64,000 nt of DNA from assembly GCF_016625195.1 (NCBI RefSeq), contig NZ_JACVUP010000020.1:1-64000 (forward strand), given 5' to 3'. The position numbers were made by a program, and so were the translations under genes. Positions 44,765 through 53,518 of the stretch are shown here, in pieces (within the stretch, counting starts at the first letter, position 1; each line of letters opens with the position of its first letter). The stretch is from Erwinia sp. S63. GTDB taxonomy: Bacteria; Pseudomonadota; Gammaproteobacteria; Enterobacterales; Enterobacteriaceae. Under the pieces are notes generated by a model. The model was not told the origin of the DNA, made no database searches, and saw only the letters and a program-made list of their open reading frames with translations.

Positions 44765-46267
44765 TTAACGCGAGCTATCTTCCGCTAGCTTAGCTGACGC
44801 ATCATCTTTGTCGTCATGATGATGGTCGTGCTCTTTCATGGCTTCCGCATGTACGCGTTTGCGCACACCGAACCAGCCCAGCACCAGTACCACGGCAATC
44901 AGCGGGATTGACGCAATGGTGTAAGTACCGTTTGGATAGTCAAACGCCATCAGCACCAACACGCTCACCAGGAACAGCAGCGTCAGCCACGAGGTGAACG
45001 GTGCCCACGGCAGCTTGAAGCTGACATCTTCCGCTTTACCTTCTTTAATCGCTTTGCGCAGACGCATCTGGCACACCACGATAAAGCCCCAGGAAGAGAT
45101 GATGCCCAGTGAAGCGACGTTCAGTACGATCTCAAACACCTGCGATGGCACATAGTAGTTGAGCACCACACCAATCACGTAGACCGCGATGGTGACGAGG
45201 ATACCGGCGAACGGCACCTGCTGTTTGCTCATCTTCGACATGAATTGTGGCGCAGAACCGCCCATCGACATGGAGCGCAGAATACGACCGGTGGAGTACA
45301 AGCCTGAGTTCAGGCTCGACAGCGCCGCGCTCAGCACCACGATGTTCATCACGCTACCAATGTAGGGCACGCCCAATTTGGAGAAGAAGGTGACAAACGG
45401 ACTTTGACCCGCCTGATAGGCATTCCACGGCAGCAGCAGCACCAGCAGCACCACCGAACCGACGTAGAACAGGCCAATACGCCAGATCACGCTGTTGATG
45501 GCTTTTGGCAGCATGGTTTTCGGGTCTTTACACTCCCCGGCCGCCGTGCCCACCAACTCAATCGAGGCGAAGGCAAACACCACGCCTTGCACTAACACCA
45601 GCGCCGGCAGCAAGCCGTGCGGGAAGAAACCGCCGTTGTCAGTGATCAGGTGGAAGCCAGTGGTGTTGCCATCCAGCGGTTTACCGCTGCCGAGGAACAC
45701 CACACCGACGATCAGGAACACCACGATCGCCAGCACTTTCACCAAGGCGAACCAGAACTCCATTTCGGCGAACCACTTCACGCCGATCATGTTCATGGTG
45801 CCGACAATCGCCAGTGCGCCGAGAGCAAACACCCACTGCGGCACATCACCAAACGCGCCCCAGTAGTGCATATACAACGCAACTGCGGTGATATCCACGA
45901 TACCGGTCATCGCCCAGTTAACGAAGTACATCCAGCCCGCCACGTATGACGCTTTTTCCCCGAGGAATTCACGTGCATAAGAAACAAAGCTGCCGCTTGA
46001 TGGGCGGTGTAATACCAGTTCGCCCAACGCACGGAGGATAAAGAAGGAGAAGATACCGCACACCAGATAAACCAGTGCCAGAGCAGGACCGGCCATCTGC
46101 AAGCGCGCGCCTGCGCCAAGGAACAGGCCGGTACCGATGGCACCGCCAATGGCGATCATTTGTACCTGACGGTTACCCATTGCTTTGTGGTAACCGCTGT
46201 CGTGGGAATTGAGCCAGCGTCTTTTCGCAGCGCGTTGTTCGGCTGCGGTTTTTTTAGTTGAATTCAT
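44765..46267 (-). CDS. ansP: L-asparagine permease AnsP
   Basis: This is a 500-residue amino-acid permease of the APC family with about twelve membrane helices. AAKRRWLNSHDSGYHKAMG, IGGAIGTGLFLGAGARLQMA, ALGELVLHRPSSGSFVSYAR and EMEFWFALVKVLAI are nearly identical to E. coli AnsP. The tail is unusual: EHDHHHDDKDDASAKLAEDS, a His/Asp-rich cytoplasmic end. The ATG at 46265-46267 is preceded by AGGAAAG; an in-frame ATG nine codons earlier is rejected. It sits between nap and nar genes here, unlike in E. coli. Confidence 0.93.
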   Translation of the reverse strand: MNSTKKTAAEQRAAKRRWLNSHDSGYHKAMGNRQVQMIAIGGAIGTGLFLGAGARLQMAGPALALVYLVCGIFSFFILRALGELVLHRPSSGSFVSYAREFLGEKASYVAGWMYFVNWAMTGIVDITAVALYMHYWGAFGDVPQWVFALGALAIVGTMNMIGVKWFAEMEFWFALVKVLAIVVFLIVGVVFLGSGKPLDGNTTGFHLITDNGGFFPHGLLPALVLVQGVVFAFASIELVGTAAGECKDPKTMLPKAINSVIWRIGLFYVGSVVLLVLLLPWNAYQAGQSPFVTFFSKLGVPYIGSVMNIVVLSAALSSLNSGLYSTGRILRSMSMGGSAPQFMSKMSKQQVPFAGILVTIAVYVIGVVLNYYVPSQVFEIVLNVASLGIISSWGFIVVCQMRLRKAIKEGKAEDVSFKLPWAPFTSWLTLLFLVSVLVLMAFDYPNGTYTIASIPLIAVVLVLGWFGVRKRVHAEAMKEHDHHHDDKDDASAKLAEDSSR

Positions 46268-46481
46268 AGCTTTCCTGTTTGTCCTGACCATCAATCATCG
46301 CCTGACCAATCGTTTGCGTGCGGCGGTGCGAAATGGGGTAAAACCCGCTACCGATACGGCGGAACGATGTCGCGCGGTGAGCCGGGAATTTACGGCGATG
46401 AATCCTACCCGTTCTGCATGAACGAAGCAAAAAATACCGTTTGGTTGCACGAGTTGATTTGTAAGAATCGGTCGCGGTGCA

Positions 46482-46509
46482 CAAAAAAACCGGCCAGTGA
46501 ATGGCCGGT
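46482..46509 (-). terminator. Rho-independent terminator of the DUF1471 gene
   Basis: An 8-bp stem (46489-46496 with 46502-46509) is followed on the minus strand by seven T. It lies 37 bp after the stop of the DUF1471 gene; upstream of ansP nothing else is seen in 46268-46481. Confidence 0.9.
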
Positions 46510-46545
46510 AAAGGGGTGGCTACAGGGAAATACTACGGGAGGGGA

Positions 46546-46821
46546 TTAACGGTAAATCTCTGCGGTGCCGCTCCACAGGCTGGAGTCGCCTGGGTTTTGC
46601 ACGCCTATTACGCGGTAATGGCTGGCGCCCATATCTTCCGCTTTCTGCGACAGCTGACGGGTTGCATCATCGATGGAACCGCGAACGCCGCTGATAGAAA
46701 CGGTGCCGCTGCTTTGCAGGTTTTCCGCCTGCTCAGCACTTAAAGGTTGCGCGGCGAAGGCCGTGAAACTTGCGGTGGCAAGCAGTGCAGCAGTCAGAAT
46801 GGCAATCGGTGTCTTCATCAT
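46546..46821 (-). CDS. YdgH/BhsA/McbA-like (DUF1471) exported protein
   Basis: This 91-residue protein has a signal peptide (KTPIAILTAALLATASFTAFA, cut before AQPLSAEQ) and one DUF1471 domain: LQSSGTVSISGVRGSIDDA, then ASHYRVIGVQNPGD and the C-terminal GTAEIYR. Members are small periplasmic proteins linked to stress and biofilm; the specific role here is unknown. The ATG pair at 46816-46821 follows AGGAG. It is divergent from narQ across a 238-bp gap that holds no gene. Confidence 0.88.
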   Translation of the reverse strand: MMKTPIAILTAALLATASFTAFAAQPLSAEQAENLQSSGTVSISGVRGSIDDATRQLSQKAEDMGASHYRVIGVQNPGDSSLWSGTAEIYR

Positions 46822-47059
46822 TTGCTCCTGTTGTCGTCCGTTCATAAAAGTGATTACGCTGCAAATTATCAGCGAAGTAATGAAAAGCAGGCACAGCAGG
46901 CCGTAAATCCGTTCAATAATTCGCCAGCTAACGATATGCAATCCAGGGAAAGGTAAAGAGAAGTGGATTTCTCTGCTAAAAGTAACCTGATGTGACGATT
47001 CTGGCTCGCTGTCTGTCTGACGCTGCCTTATAATCCCACGCTCTTATAAGGGTTTTATT

Positions 47060-48748
47060 GTGATAGTGAAACGTCCTGTTACCCGCACCATGGCCCGTGC
47101 CTTGAGCGCGATTGTGTTGTTATCGCTGCTCACCACCGGCCTGGCGCTGTTAACGCTCTCCAGCAGTTTGCGTGATGCCGAAGCGGTGAATGTCGCCGGT
47201 TCACTGCGCATGCAAATGTACCGCCTTGCCTGGGATACCACGCGCGATCCGCAGCAGTTAGCACAACACATCCAAATCTATCAGCAAACCCTCAGCTCAC
47301 CGGCTCTTCAGCATCTGGAACGCCCGTGGGTGCCGAAGGACGTCGCCAGCCGCTATCGCTATCTGCGCGATAGCTGGCCGCAGTTGCAGCAGACGCTGCA
47401 GCCTGAACGCGCGCAGATTTATCAGCAACGCGTTGCCGGTTACGTCAGTGAGATCGACCGTTTTGTGCTGGCACTGCAACATTACGCCGAATTGAAAATG
47501 CATCTGGTGGCGGCCAGCAGCCTGTTTGGCTTTCTGGCGATTGTGGCACTGGCGCTGTGGACCATCCGTTTTATTCGTCGCAACGTGGTGCGCCCGCTGG
47601 ATTCACTGGTCACGGCTAGCCAATACGTTGAGCAGGCGAATTTCAGCTTTCCGCCGTTATCGGTTTCCCAGCCCACCGAATTGGGCGTGCTGGCACAAGC
47701 TTTTACTCACATGGCCGAGCGTCTGCACTCGCACTATCGCCTGCTTGAGTTGGCGGTACGCAATAAAACGGAAGATCTGACGCAAGCCAACCGCACATTG
47801 AAATTACTCTATGAATGCTCACAGGTCCTCACCAGCAGCCCACTGAACCCAGAGTTGTTCCAGGGATTGCTGCGACTGGTGCAACGTCGTGAAGCGTTGA
47901 CCGTATTGAGCATCACCAGCGACGGCATTGATTTTCAGGCGGGCGTGGCGGAAGACGATCTCGCATGGCAACGTTTGCCGCTGCAGCAGGAAGATCAGTT
48001 ACTCGGCGAACTGTGCTGGCAAACGCGACGAGCGCCACCTGCTGATGAACTGATGCAAAGCCTGGCCAACATGCTGGCACGCTCGCTGTGGATCTGGCAG
48101 ACGCAAAAACAGTACCAGCAGATGCTATTAATAGAAGAGCGATCGACCATCGCCCGTGAACTGCATGATTCGCTGGCGCAGTCGCTCTCTTTTCTGCGCA
48201 TCCAGCTCACGCTGCTGCGCCGCAATGTCGATAATACCCAGCCCCAGGCGCAGTCCATTATTGCCGAATTTGATCGCGCATTGGCCGAGGCCTACCAGCA
48301 GCTACGCGAATTGCTCACCACCTTCCGACTGACCATTGAACAGGCGGATTTAGTGCAGGCGATGCAGGCAATGATCGCTCCGCTGCAGGAACAATCGCAG
48401 GCCGCGATCACCTTCGATTATCAATCGGGCCTGCAAACACTGGATGCGCAACAGCAGGTGCATGTGCTACAGATTGCGCGCGAAGCGCTGCTGAACGCCA
48501 TTCGCCACGCGCAGGCGCAGCAAATCCATATTTATTATCAGCGCGATGCCGATGCCTCCCACCTGCTGACCATTGAAGATGACGGTTGCGGTATCCGCAG
48601 CCTTGAAGAGCCACCGGGACATTACGGCCTGACGATTATGGCGGAGCGCGCTGCCCGGCTTTCCGGTAGCTTACAGGTGACGCCACAGGCACAAGGCACC
48701 TGCGTCACGCTGCGTTTCCCGCCACGACCAGCGCACCGGCTGGTTTAA
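47060..48748 (+). CDS. narQ: Nitrate/nitrite sensor histidine kinase NarQ
   Basis: This is a 562-residue sensor. The N-terminal membrane segment is followed by the P-box SSLRDAEAVNVAGSLRMQMY (about 35-54), which binds nitrate and nitrite. Then come a second membrane segment (about 150-170), a HAMP domain, a GAF-like central region, and the HisKA_3 H-box ERSTIARELHDSLAQSLSFL (about 359-378) with the C-terminal ATPase domain (ending in EPPGHYGLTIMAERAARL). Sequence and length point to NarQ rather than NarX. It is directly upstream of narP (42 bp). Confidence 0.93.
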   Translation: MIVKRPVTRTMARALSAIVLLSLLTTGLALLTLSSSLRDAEAVNVAGSLRMQMYRLAWDTTRDPQQLAQHIQIYQQTLSSPALQHLERPWVPKDVASRYRYLRDSWPQLQQTLQPERAQIYQQRVAGYVSEIDRFVLALQHYAELKMHLVAASSLFGFLAIVALALWTIRFIRRNVVRPLDSLVTASQYVEQANFSFPPLSVSQPTELGVLAQAFTHMAERLHSHYRLLELAVRNKTEDLTQANRTLKLLYECSQVLTSSPLNPELFQGLLRLVQRREALTVLSITSDGIDFQAGVAEDDLAWQRLPLQQEDQLLGELCWQTRRAPPADELMQSLANMLARSLWIWQTQKQYQQMLLIEERSTIARELHDSLAQSLSFLRIQLTLLRRNVDNTQPQAQSIIAEFDRALAEAYQQLRELLTTFRLTIEQADLVQAMQAMIAPLQEQSQAAITFDYQSGLQTLDAQQQVHVLQIAREALLNAIRHAQAQQIHIYYQRDADASHLLTIEDDGCGIRSLEEPPGHYGLTIMAERAARLSGSLQVTPQAQGTCVTLRFPPRPAHRLV

Positions 48749-48790
48749 CGCGATACACTTACTGTTGAATGGATGTTGACTGGAGAATTT

Positions 48791-49423
48791 ATGGCACCCT
48801 CTTCCCTGACTATTATGATCGTGGACGATCATCCGCTAATGCGTCGTGGAATCCGCCAACTGCTGGCACTGGAACCACGTCTGGAAGTGGTGGCCGAAGC
48901 CAACAACGGCACCGAAGCGCTGGCTGAGGCGCGTCGCCTGTCGCCCGATGTGATTCTGCTCGATCTGAACATGAAAGGCATGTCGGGTCTTGATACCCTG
49001 AAAGCCCTGCGCCACGAAGGTATCGCCTCGCGCATTTTGGTATTGACCGTTTCCGACGCGCGCAATGATATTTACGCCATGGTCGATGCGGGAGCCGATG
49101 GTTATTTGCTGAAAGACAGCGAGCCAGAATTATTGCTGGCACAGGTGATGCGCGGTGCATTGGGTGAGAATGTGTTTAGTGAAGTGGTGGCAGAATATCT
49201 GGCAACGCGTCAGCCGAGCGCCAATCCTTTCAAGCAGCTCACCGAGCGTGAACTGGATGTGCTGCAGGAGGTGGCGCGCGGGTTATCTAATAAAGAGATT
49301 GCTGCCACCTTGCATATTTCCGAAGAAACGGTAAAAGTGCACATCCGCAATCTGCTGCGTAAATTGGATGTCCGTTCGCGCGTCGCCGCCACGGTGCTAT
49401 GGCTTGAGAGCCGCAATGTGTAG
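48791..49423 (+). CDS. narP: Nitrate/nitrite response regulator NarP
   Basis: This 210-residue regulator has a receiver domain with Asp58 in VILLDLNMKGMSG and Lys in YLLKDSEPELL, and a LuxR/FixJ-type helix-turn-helix at about 145-205 (LTERELDVLQEVARGLSNKE, then IAATLHISEETVKVHI). It resembles NarP more than NarL. The ATG at 48791 with GGAG is chosen over a start six codons upstream. Its known targets in E. coli include the nap operon, which lies 4 kb away in this window. Confidence 0.92.
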   Translation: MAPSSLTIMIVDDHPLMRRGIRQLLALEPRLEVVAEANNGTEALAEARRLSPDVILLDLNMKGMSGLDTLKALRHEGIASRILVLTVSDARNDIYAMVDAGADGYLLKDSEPELLLAQVMRGALGENVFSEVVAEYLATRQPSANPFKQLTERELDVLQEVARGLSNKEIAATLHISEETVKVHIRNLLRKLDVRSRVAATVLWLESRNV

Positions 49424-49454
49424 CAGCGCATAGAAAACCAGCACGACATTTACA

Positions 49455-49470
49455 CTTTCTCCATAATTTA
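49455..49470 (+). promoter_or_regulatory. Probable BaeR-binding site upstream of acrD
   Basis: CTTTCTCCATAATTTA matches the core of the E. coli BaeR box (TTCTCCATAATT within the described consensus). It lies about 150 bp upstream of acrD, a BaeSR target in E. coli and Salmonella. The match is from recalled consensus. Confidence 0.65.
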
Positions 49471-49546
49471 TCCACGATTCTCTAATTTGCGCCACGTACA
49501 GTAGGCAGCAGCAGGAGTTTTCGGGATAGCACCTTGCACTCCGCCG

Positions 49547-49574
49547 ACGTGAAGCCGATCGCGCTTCACGTTTT
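49547..49574 (+). terminator. Hairpin between narP and acrD
   Basis: A perfect 9-bp stem (49547-49555 with 49563-49571) with a 7-base loop is followed by TTTT. It may end the narQP transcript or lie in the acrD leader. The acrD ATG with GAGGAG is 45 bp further on. Confidence 0.6.
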
Positions 49575-49618
49575 ACATAATAAAAGTTAAAAATACGCAG
49601 CTGAGGAGTGTCGGTTCC

Positions 49619-52600
49619 ATGTCGAATTTTTTTATCGACCGCCCCATTTTTGCCTGGGTTTTGGCTATTTTGCTTTGTCTGTGCGGCACACTAGCGATCA
49701 TTTCCCTGCCCATTGAGCAGTATCCCGATCTCGCACCGCCTAACGTGCGTATTACTGCCAACTATCCCGGCGCCTCTGCGGAAACGCTGGAGAATACTGT
49801 CACCCAGGTTATCGAACAGAACATGACCGGCATCGATAACCTGATGTATATGTCCTCCAACAGCAGTAATACCGGTCAGGCGCAAATCACCCTCACCTTT
49901 ACCGCTGGCACTAATCCTGATGAAGCCCGCCAGCAGGTGCAAAATCAGTTGCAATCCGCGCTGCGTAAATTGCCGGCTGCCGTTCAGTCTCAGGGTGTCA
50001 CGGTGAATAAAACCGGTGACAGCAATATCCTGATGATTGCGTTTGTCTCTACCGATGGAAGTATGGACAAACAGGATATTTCAGATTATGTCGCCAGTAA
50101 CATTCAGGATCCGCTGAGCCGCATTGATGGTGTGGGCCAGGTGGATGCCTATGGATCGCAATATGCGATGCGTATCTGGCTCGATCCTAACAAGCTGATC
50201 GCCTATGCGTTGACCACCGATGACGTGGTTAAGGCGATTGAATCGCAGAACACCCAGGTGGCGGTCGGTCAGGTTGGCGGCTTGCCATCGGTGGATAAAC
50301 AAGCGCTCAATGCCACCGTCAATGCGCAGTCGATGTTGCAGACCCCAGAGCAGTTCAAAGCCATCACGCTGAAAACCAACAGTGACGGCTCGGTGGTGAC
50401 GCTGGGCGATGTGGCTGACGTGGCGATGGGGGCGGAAAAATACGATTTCCTTAGCCGCTACAATGGCCAGGCGGCGTCCGGTCTCGGCATTAAGCTGGCG
50501 TCCGGCGCCAACGAAATGAACACCGATAAGCTGGTGCGCGCACGTGTGGAAGAGTTGTCGCACTACTTCCCGCACGGGCTGGAAGCCAAAATCGCCTACG
50601 AAACTACGCCGTTTGTGAAAGCCTCGATCACCGACGTGGTGAAAACACTGCTGGAAGCGATTCTGCTGGTGTTCCTGGTGATGTATCTGTTCCTGCAGAA
50701 CTTCCGCGCCACGCTGATTCCGACCATTGCCGTACCGGTGGTGCTGCTCGGCACTTTTGCGGTGTTATATGCCTGCGGATTCAGTATCAACACGCTCACC
50801 ATGTTCGCCATGGTGCTCGCCATCGGCCTGCTGGTGGATGATGCCATCGTGGTGGTGGAAAACGTCGAACGCATCATGAGTGAGGAAGGACTATCACCGC
50901 GCGCCGCGACGCGAAAATCGATGGGCCAGATTCAGGGCGCGCTGGTCGGCATTGCGCTGGTACTGTCGGCGGTATTCGTGCCGATGGCCTTCTTCGGTGG
51001 CACCGTGGGCGCCATCTATCGCCAGTTCTCAATCACCATCGTATCGGCGATGGTGCTGTCGGTACTGGTGGCGATGATTTTGACGCCAGCCCTGTGTTCG
51101 ACGCTGCTCAAACCTCTCGAACAAGGCCATCATCATGGGCGTAGCGGCTTCTTTGGCTGGTTTAATCGTAACTTTAATGCCAGCGCGGAACGCTACGAGC
51201 GCGGAGTCGCGCGTATTTTGATGAAGGGCGGGCGCTGGTTGGTGCTCTATCTCGGCATCATCGGCGTGATGGCGTTTCTGTTTATCAAGCTGCCGACCTC
51301 GTTCCTGCCGCTGGAAGACCGGGGCGTGTTCCTGACCCAGGTGCAGCTGCCGCCGGGCGCGACGTTAGAGCAAACCTCCAATGTGGTGGCGAAGGTTGAA
51401 AACTATTACATGACCGCCGAGAAAGACAACGTGCTGTCGGTATTCTCAACCATCGGTGCCGGTCCAGGCGGTAACGGCCAAAACGTGGCGCGCCTGTTTG
51501 TGCGCCTGAAAAACTGGGAAGAGCGCCCGGGCAGCGATCGTACCTCTTTCGCCATCATCGATCGCGCCACCAAAGCCTTTCACAAGATCAGAGAAGGCCG
51601 CGTGATCGCCAGCAGCCCACCGGCGATTACCGGCATGGGCAGCTCATCGGGCTTTGATATGGAGCTGCAGGATCATGGCGGCATTGGTCATACCCAGTTG
51701 ATGGCGATGCGTGACAAGCTGCTGGAGTTGGCCGACAGCAATCCGGCCCTGTCTCGCGTGCGTCACAACGGCCTGGATGACAGCCCGCAGCTGCAAATTG
51801 ATGTCGATCAGCGCAAAGCCCAGGCACTGGGTGTTTCGCTCGACACCATCAATGACACGCTGACCACTGCATGGGGTTCGACTTACGTCAATGACTTCCT
51901 CGATCGCGGACGTGTGAAGAAGGTGTATGTGCAGGCCGCAGCGGAGTTCCGCATGCTGCCGGGCGATATCAACAAGTGGTACGTACGCAACAGTAGCGGC
52001 ACTATGGTGCCCTTCTCCGCCTTTGCCACCAGCCGTTGGGAAACCGGTTCGCCGCGCCTTGAGCGTTACAACGGCTACTCTTCTCTGGAAATCGTCGGTG
52101 AAGCTGCCAACGGTGTCAGTAGCGGCACCGCGATGGATGTCATGGAGAAGCTGGTGGGCCAATTGCCATTAGGCGTAGGCTTCCAGTGGACCGGAGCGTC
52201 TTATCAGGAGCGTCTCTCCGGTTCGCAGGCACCTGCGCTGTATGCGATTTCCCTGCTGGTGGTATTCCTGTGTCTGGCCGCGTTGTATGAGAGCTGGTCG
52301 ATTCCGTTCTCCGTGATGCTAGTGGTGCCGCTCGGTGTGGTCGGCGCGCTGGTGGCAACCTGGATGCGCGGACTCGAGAACGACGTCTACTTCCAGGTTG
52401 GCTTGCTCACCGTGATAGGCTTGTCGGCGAAGAACGCCATCCTGATCGTGGAATTCGCCAATGAGATCAACAGCAAAGGACGCGAGCTGATGGAGGCGAC
52501 ACTGGAGGCTTCACGTCAGCGTCTGCGCCCGATTCTGATGACGTCGCTGGCCTTTATCTTCGGCGTGCTGCCAATGGCAATCAGTAGCGGCGCGGGTTCC

Positions 52601-52735
52601 GGCAGCCAGCACGCGGTGGGTACAGGCGTCATGGGCGGCATGATCTCCGCCACGGTATTAGCGATTTTCTTTGTACCGCTGTTCTTTGTGCTGGTGCGTC
52701 GTCGCTTCCCATTGAAAGATAAGCCACACGATTAA
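49619..52735 (+). CDS. acrD: Multidrug efflux RND transporter AcrD
   Basis: This 1038-residue inner-membrane RND pump has 12 membrane segments and two large periplasmic loops. The proton-relay Asp pair lies in GLLVDDAIVVVENVERIMSE (about 401-420), and the start FFIDRPIFAWVLAILLC is the HAE1-type N-terminus. Residue stretches are close to E. coli AcrD (1037 aa), which with AcrA and TolC exports aminoglycosides and other hydrophilic amphiphiles. Position after narQ and before ypfM/yffB agrees with AcrD rather than AcrB. No membrane-fusion partner gene is adjacent, as expected for AcrD. Confidence 0.94.
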   Translation: MSNFFIDRPIFAWVLAILLCLCGTLAIISLPIEQYPDLAPPNVRITANYPGASAETLENTVTQVIEQNMTGIDNLMYMSSNSSNTGQAQITLTFTAGTNPDEARQQVQNQLQSALRKLPAAVQSQGVTVNKTGDSNILMIAFVSTDGSMDKQDISDYVASNIQDPLSRIDGVGQVDAYGSQYAMRIWLDPNKLIAYALTTDDVVKAIESQNTQVAVGQVGGLPSVDKQALNATVNAQSMLQTPEQFKAITLKTNSDGSVVTLGDVADVAMGAEKYDFLSRYNGQAASGLGIKLASGANEMNTDKLVRARVEELSHYFPHGLEAKIAYETTPFVKASITDVVKTLLEAILLVFLVMYLFLQNFRATLIPTIAVPVVLLGTFAVLYACGFSINTLTMFAMVLAIGLLVDDAIVVVENVERIMSEEGLSPRAATRKSMGQIQGALVGIALVLSAVFVPMAFFGGTVGAIYRQFSITIVSAMVLSVLVAMILTPALCSTLLKPLEQGHHHGRSGFFGWFNRNFNASAERYERGVARILMKGGRWLVLYLGIIGVMAFLFIKLPTSFLPLEDRGVFLTQVQLPPGATLEQTSNVVAKVENYYMTAEKDNVLSVFSTIGAGPGGNGQNVARLFVRLKNWEERPGSDRTSFAIIDRATKAFHKIREGRVIASSPPAITGMGSSSGFDMELQDHGGIGHTQLMAMRDKLLELADSNPALSRVRHNGLDDSPQLQIDVDQRKAQALGVSLDTINDTLTTAWGSTYVNDFLDRGRVKKVYVQAAAEFRMLPGDINKWYVRNSSGTMVPFSAFATSRWETGSPRLERYNGYSSLEIVGEAANGVSSGTAMDVMEKLVGQLPLGVGFQWTGASYQERLSGSQAPALYAISLLVVFLCLAALYESWSIPFSVMLVVPLGVVGALVATWMRGLENDVYFQVGLLTVIGLSAKNAILIVEFANEINSKGRELMEATLEASRQRLRPILMTSLAFIFGVLPMAISSGAGSGSQHAVGTGVMGGMISATVLAIFFVPLFFVLVRRRFPLKDKPHD

Positions 52736-52750
52736 AATCCAAAGATAAAA

Positions 52751-52778
52751 AAAGCCGCTATGGAGACATAGCGGCTTT
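52751..52778. terminator. Terminator between acrD and ypfM (bidirectional)
   Basis: A perfect 12-bp stem (52751-52762 with 52767-52778) with loop GAGA is followed by TTTATT on the plus side and preceded by seven A, giving a T run on the minus strand as well. It can stop acrD and, 60 bp beyond its stop, ypfM. Confidence 0.88.
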
Positions 52779-52838
52779 ATTGCTTTGTGTGGTTAGAATT
52801 ACAGCAAGTTGGGAATGCCCTGCTTTTCTCTTCGCGTA

Positions 52839-52901
52839 TTACTTAGTACGTAACATCGCTTCGATGAATTCTTTCCAGTTTCCCATTTCGGTGTCGACCA
52901 T
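52839..52901 (-). CDS. ypfM: Small protein YpfM, 20 aa
   Basis: A 20-codon frame encodes MVDTEMGNWKEFIEAMLRTK. The core GNWKxFIExMLR matches E. coli YpfM (19 aa), which sits at the same place between acrD and yffB. The start is preceded by GAGAGGG six bases away, and TACTATAAG further upstream could be a -10 element. It is too short for standard gene finders. The function of YpfM is unknown. Confidence 0.85.
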   Translation of the reverse strand: MVDTEMGNWKEFIEAMLRTK

Positions 52902-53239
52902 CGTACCCTCTCTTATAGTAGGGCTGATTCTACGCCGATTTTTTCTACAGGTGAATACGTTTCCACCACTTGTCACCATCGGTGAAAGCGCACAAAAGCG
53001 TCATTTTGTTGAAATTGCGTACTGACGCACATTTCAGCAACCCATTCACTCCATAGGAAAAAATCACCTGCGTTATCAGGTAGCATATTTTCAGGCTTAG
53101 GATAATTCTTAGTTGCCTGATGATGCCGCGAGCGACTATTTGGGATATGAATGAAAACGTTTACTGGACCTAATTAACAGAATTGATAACGCAGAAATTA
53201 TCATTAAAAAACAAATAAAACGCAGCGCGACAAAGCCTG
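52902..53239. other. A+T-rich gene-free stretch upstream of ypfM
   Basis: These 338 bp hold the presumed ypfM promoter at the left end and otherwise only A+T-rich DNA with small dyads, such as TGATAA/TTATCA near 53183-53202 and ACCTG/CAGGT near 53070-53085. I see no gene. Confidence 0.5.
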
Positions 53240-53461
53240 TCATTCCCGCAAAAGTTCGACGTATCGTCTGTACTCGTAACTTCGGTGGCGCGGCCTACCG
53301 GAAGTCTCAACCAGCACGCCCGCTTCTACCAGACTTCTCACCGCTGCGTTGGCTGTCGGATAAGTTACCTCCAGCAGTTCAACTGCCCGATCAACGGTCA
53401 GCTTCGGCATTGTCGGTAAAAATTCGAACAGGCGAATACTGTGAACGGATGTTGATTTCAT
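53240..53461 (-). CDS. Orphan Fic-type C-terminal winged-helix protein, 73 aa
   Basis: The 73-residue product VHSIRLFEFLPTMPKLTVDR...TYPTANAAVRSLVEAGVL...RPRHRSYEYRRYVELL matches the small DNA-binding module at the C-terminus of many Fic/DOC-family AMP-transferases, where a helix-turn-helix pattern YPTANAAVRSLVEAGVL precedes a wing and the final Y-x-x-YVELL. No Fic catalytic motif (HPFxxGNGR) is visible upstream, so this is either a remnant of a longer gene or a free-standing regulator. The second ATG (53459-53461) is preferred because AAGG lies eight bases before it; the ATG at 53468 is possible. A perfect palindrome stands 36 bp upstream. Confidence 0.6.
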   Translation of the reverse strand: MKSTSVHSIRLFEFLPTMPKLTVDRAVELLEVTYPTANAAVRSLVEAGVLVETSGRPRHRSYEYRRYVELLRE

Positions 53462-53496
53462 AGAGAGCATCCTTTTTCTGTCATCCGCACCATGCC

Positions 53497-53518
53497 TTAT
53501 TAAAGACTGCTTTAATAA
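53497..53518. promoter_or_regulatory. Operator-like palindrome upstream of the winged-helix gene
   Basis: TTATTAAAG (53497-53505) and CTTTAATAA (53510-53518) form a perfect 9-bp inverted repeat with spacer ACTG, 36 bp before the winged-helix start and no T tract after it. It looks like a dimer binding site for autoregulation. Confidence 0.5.
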
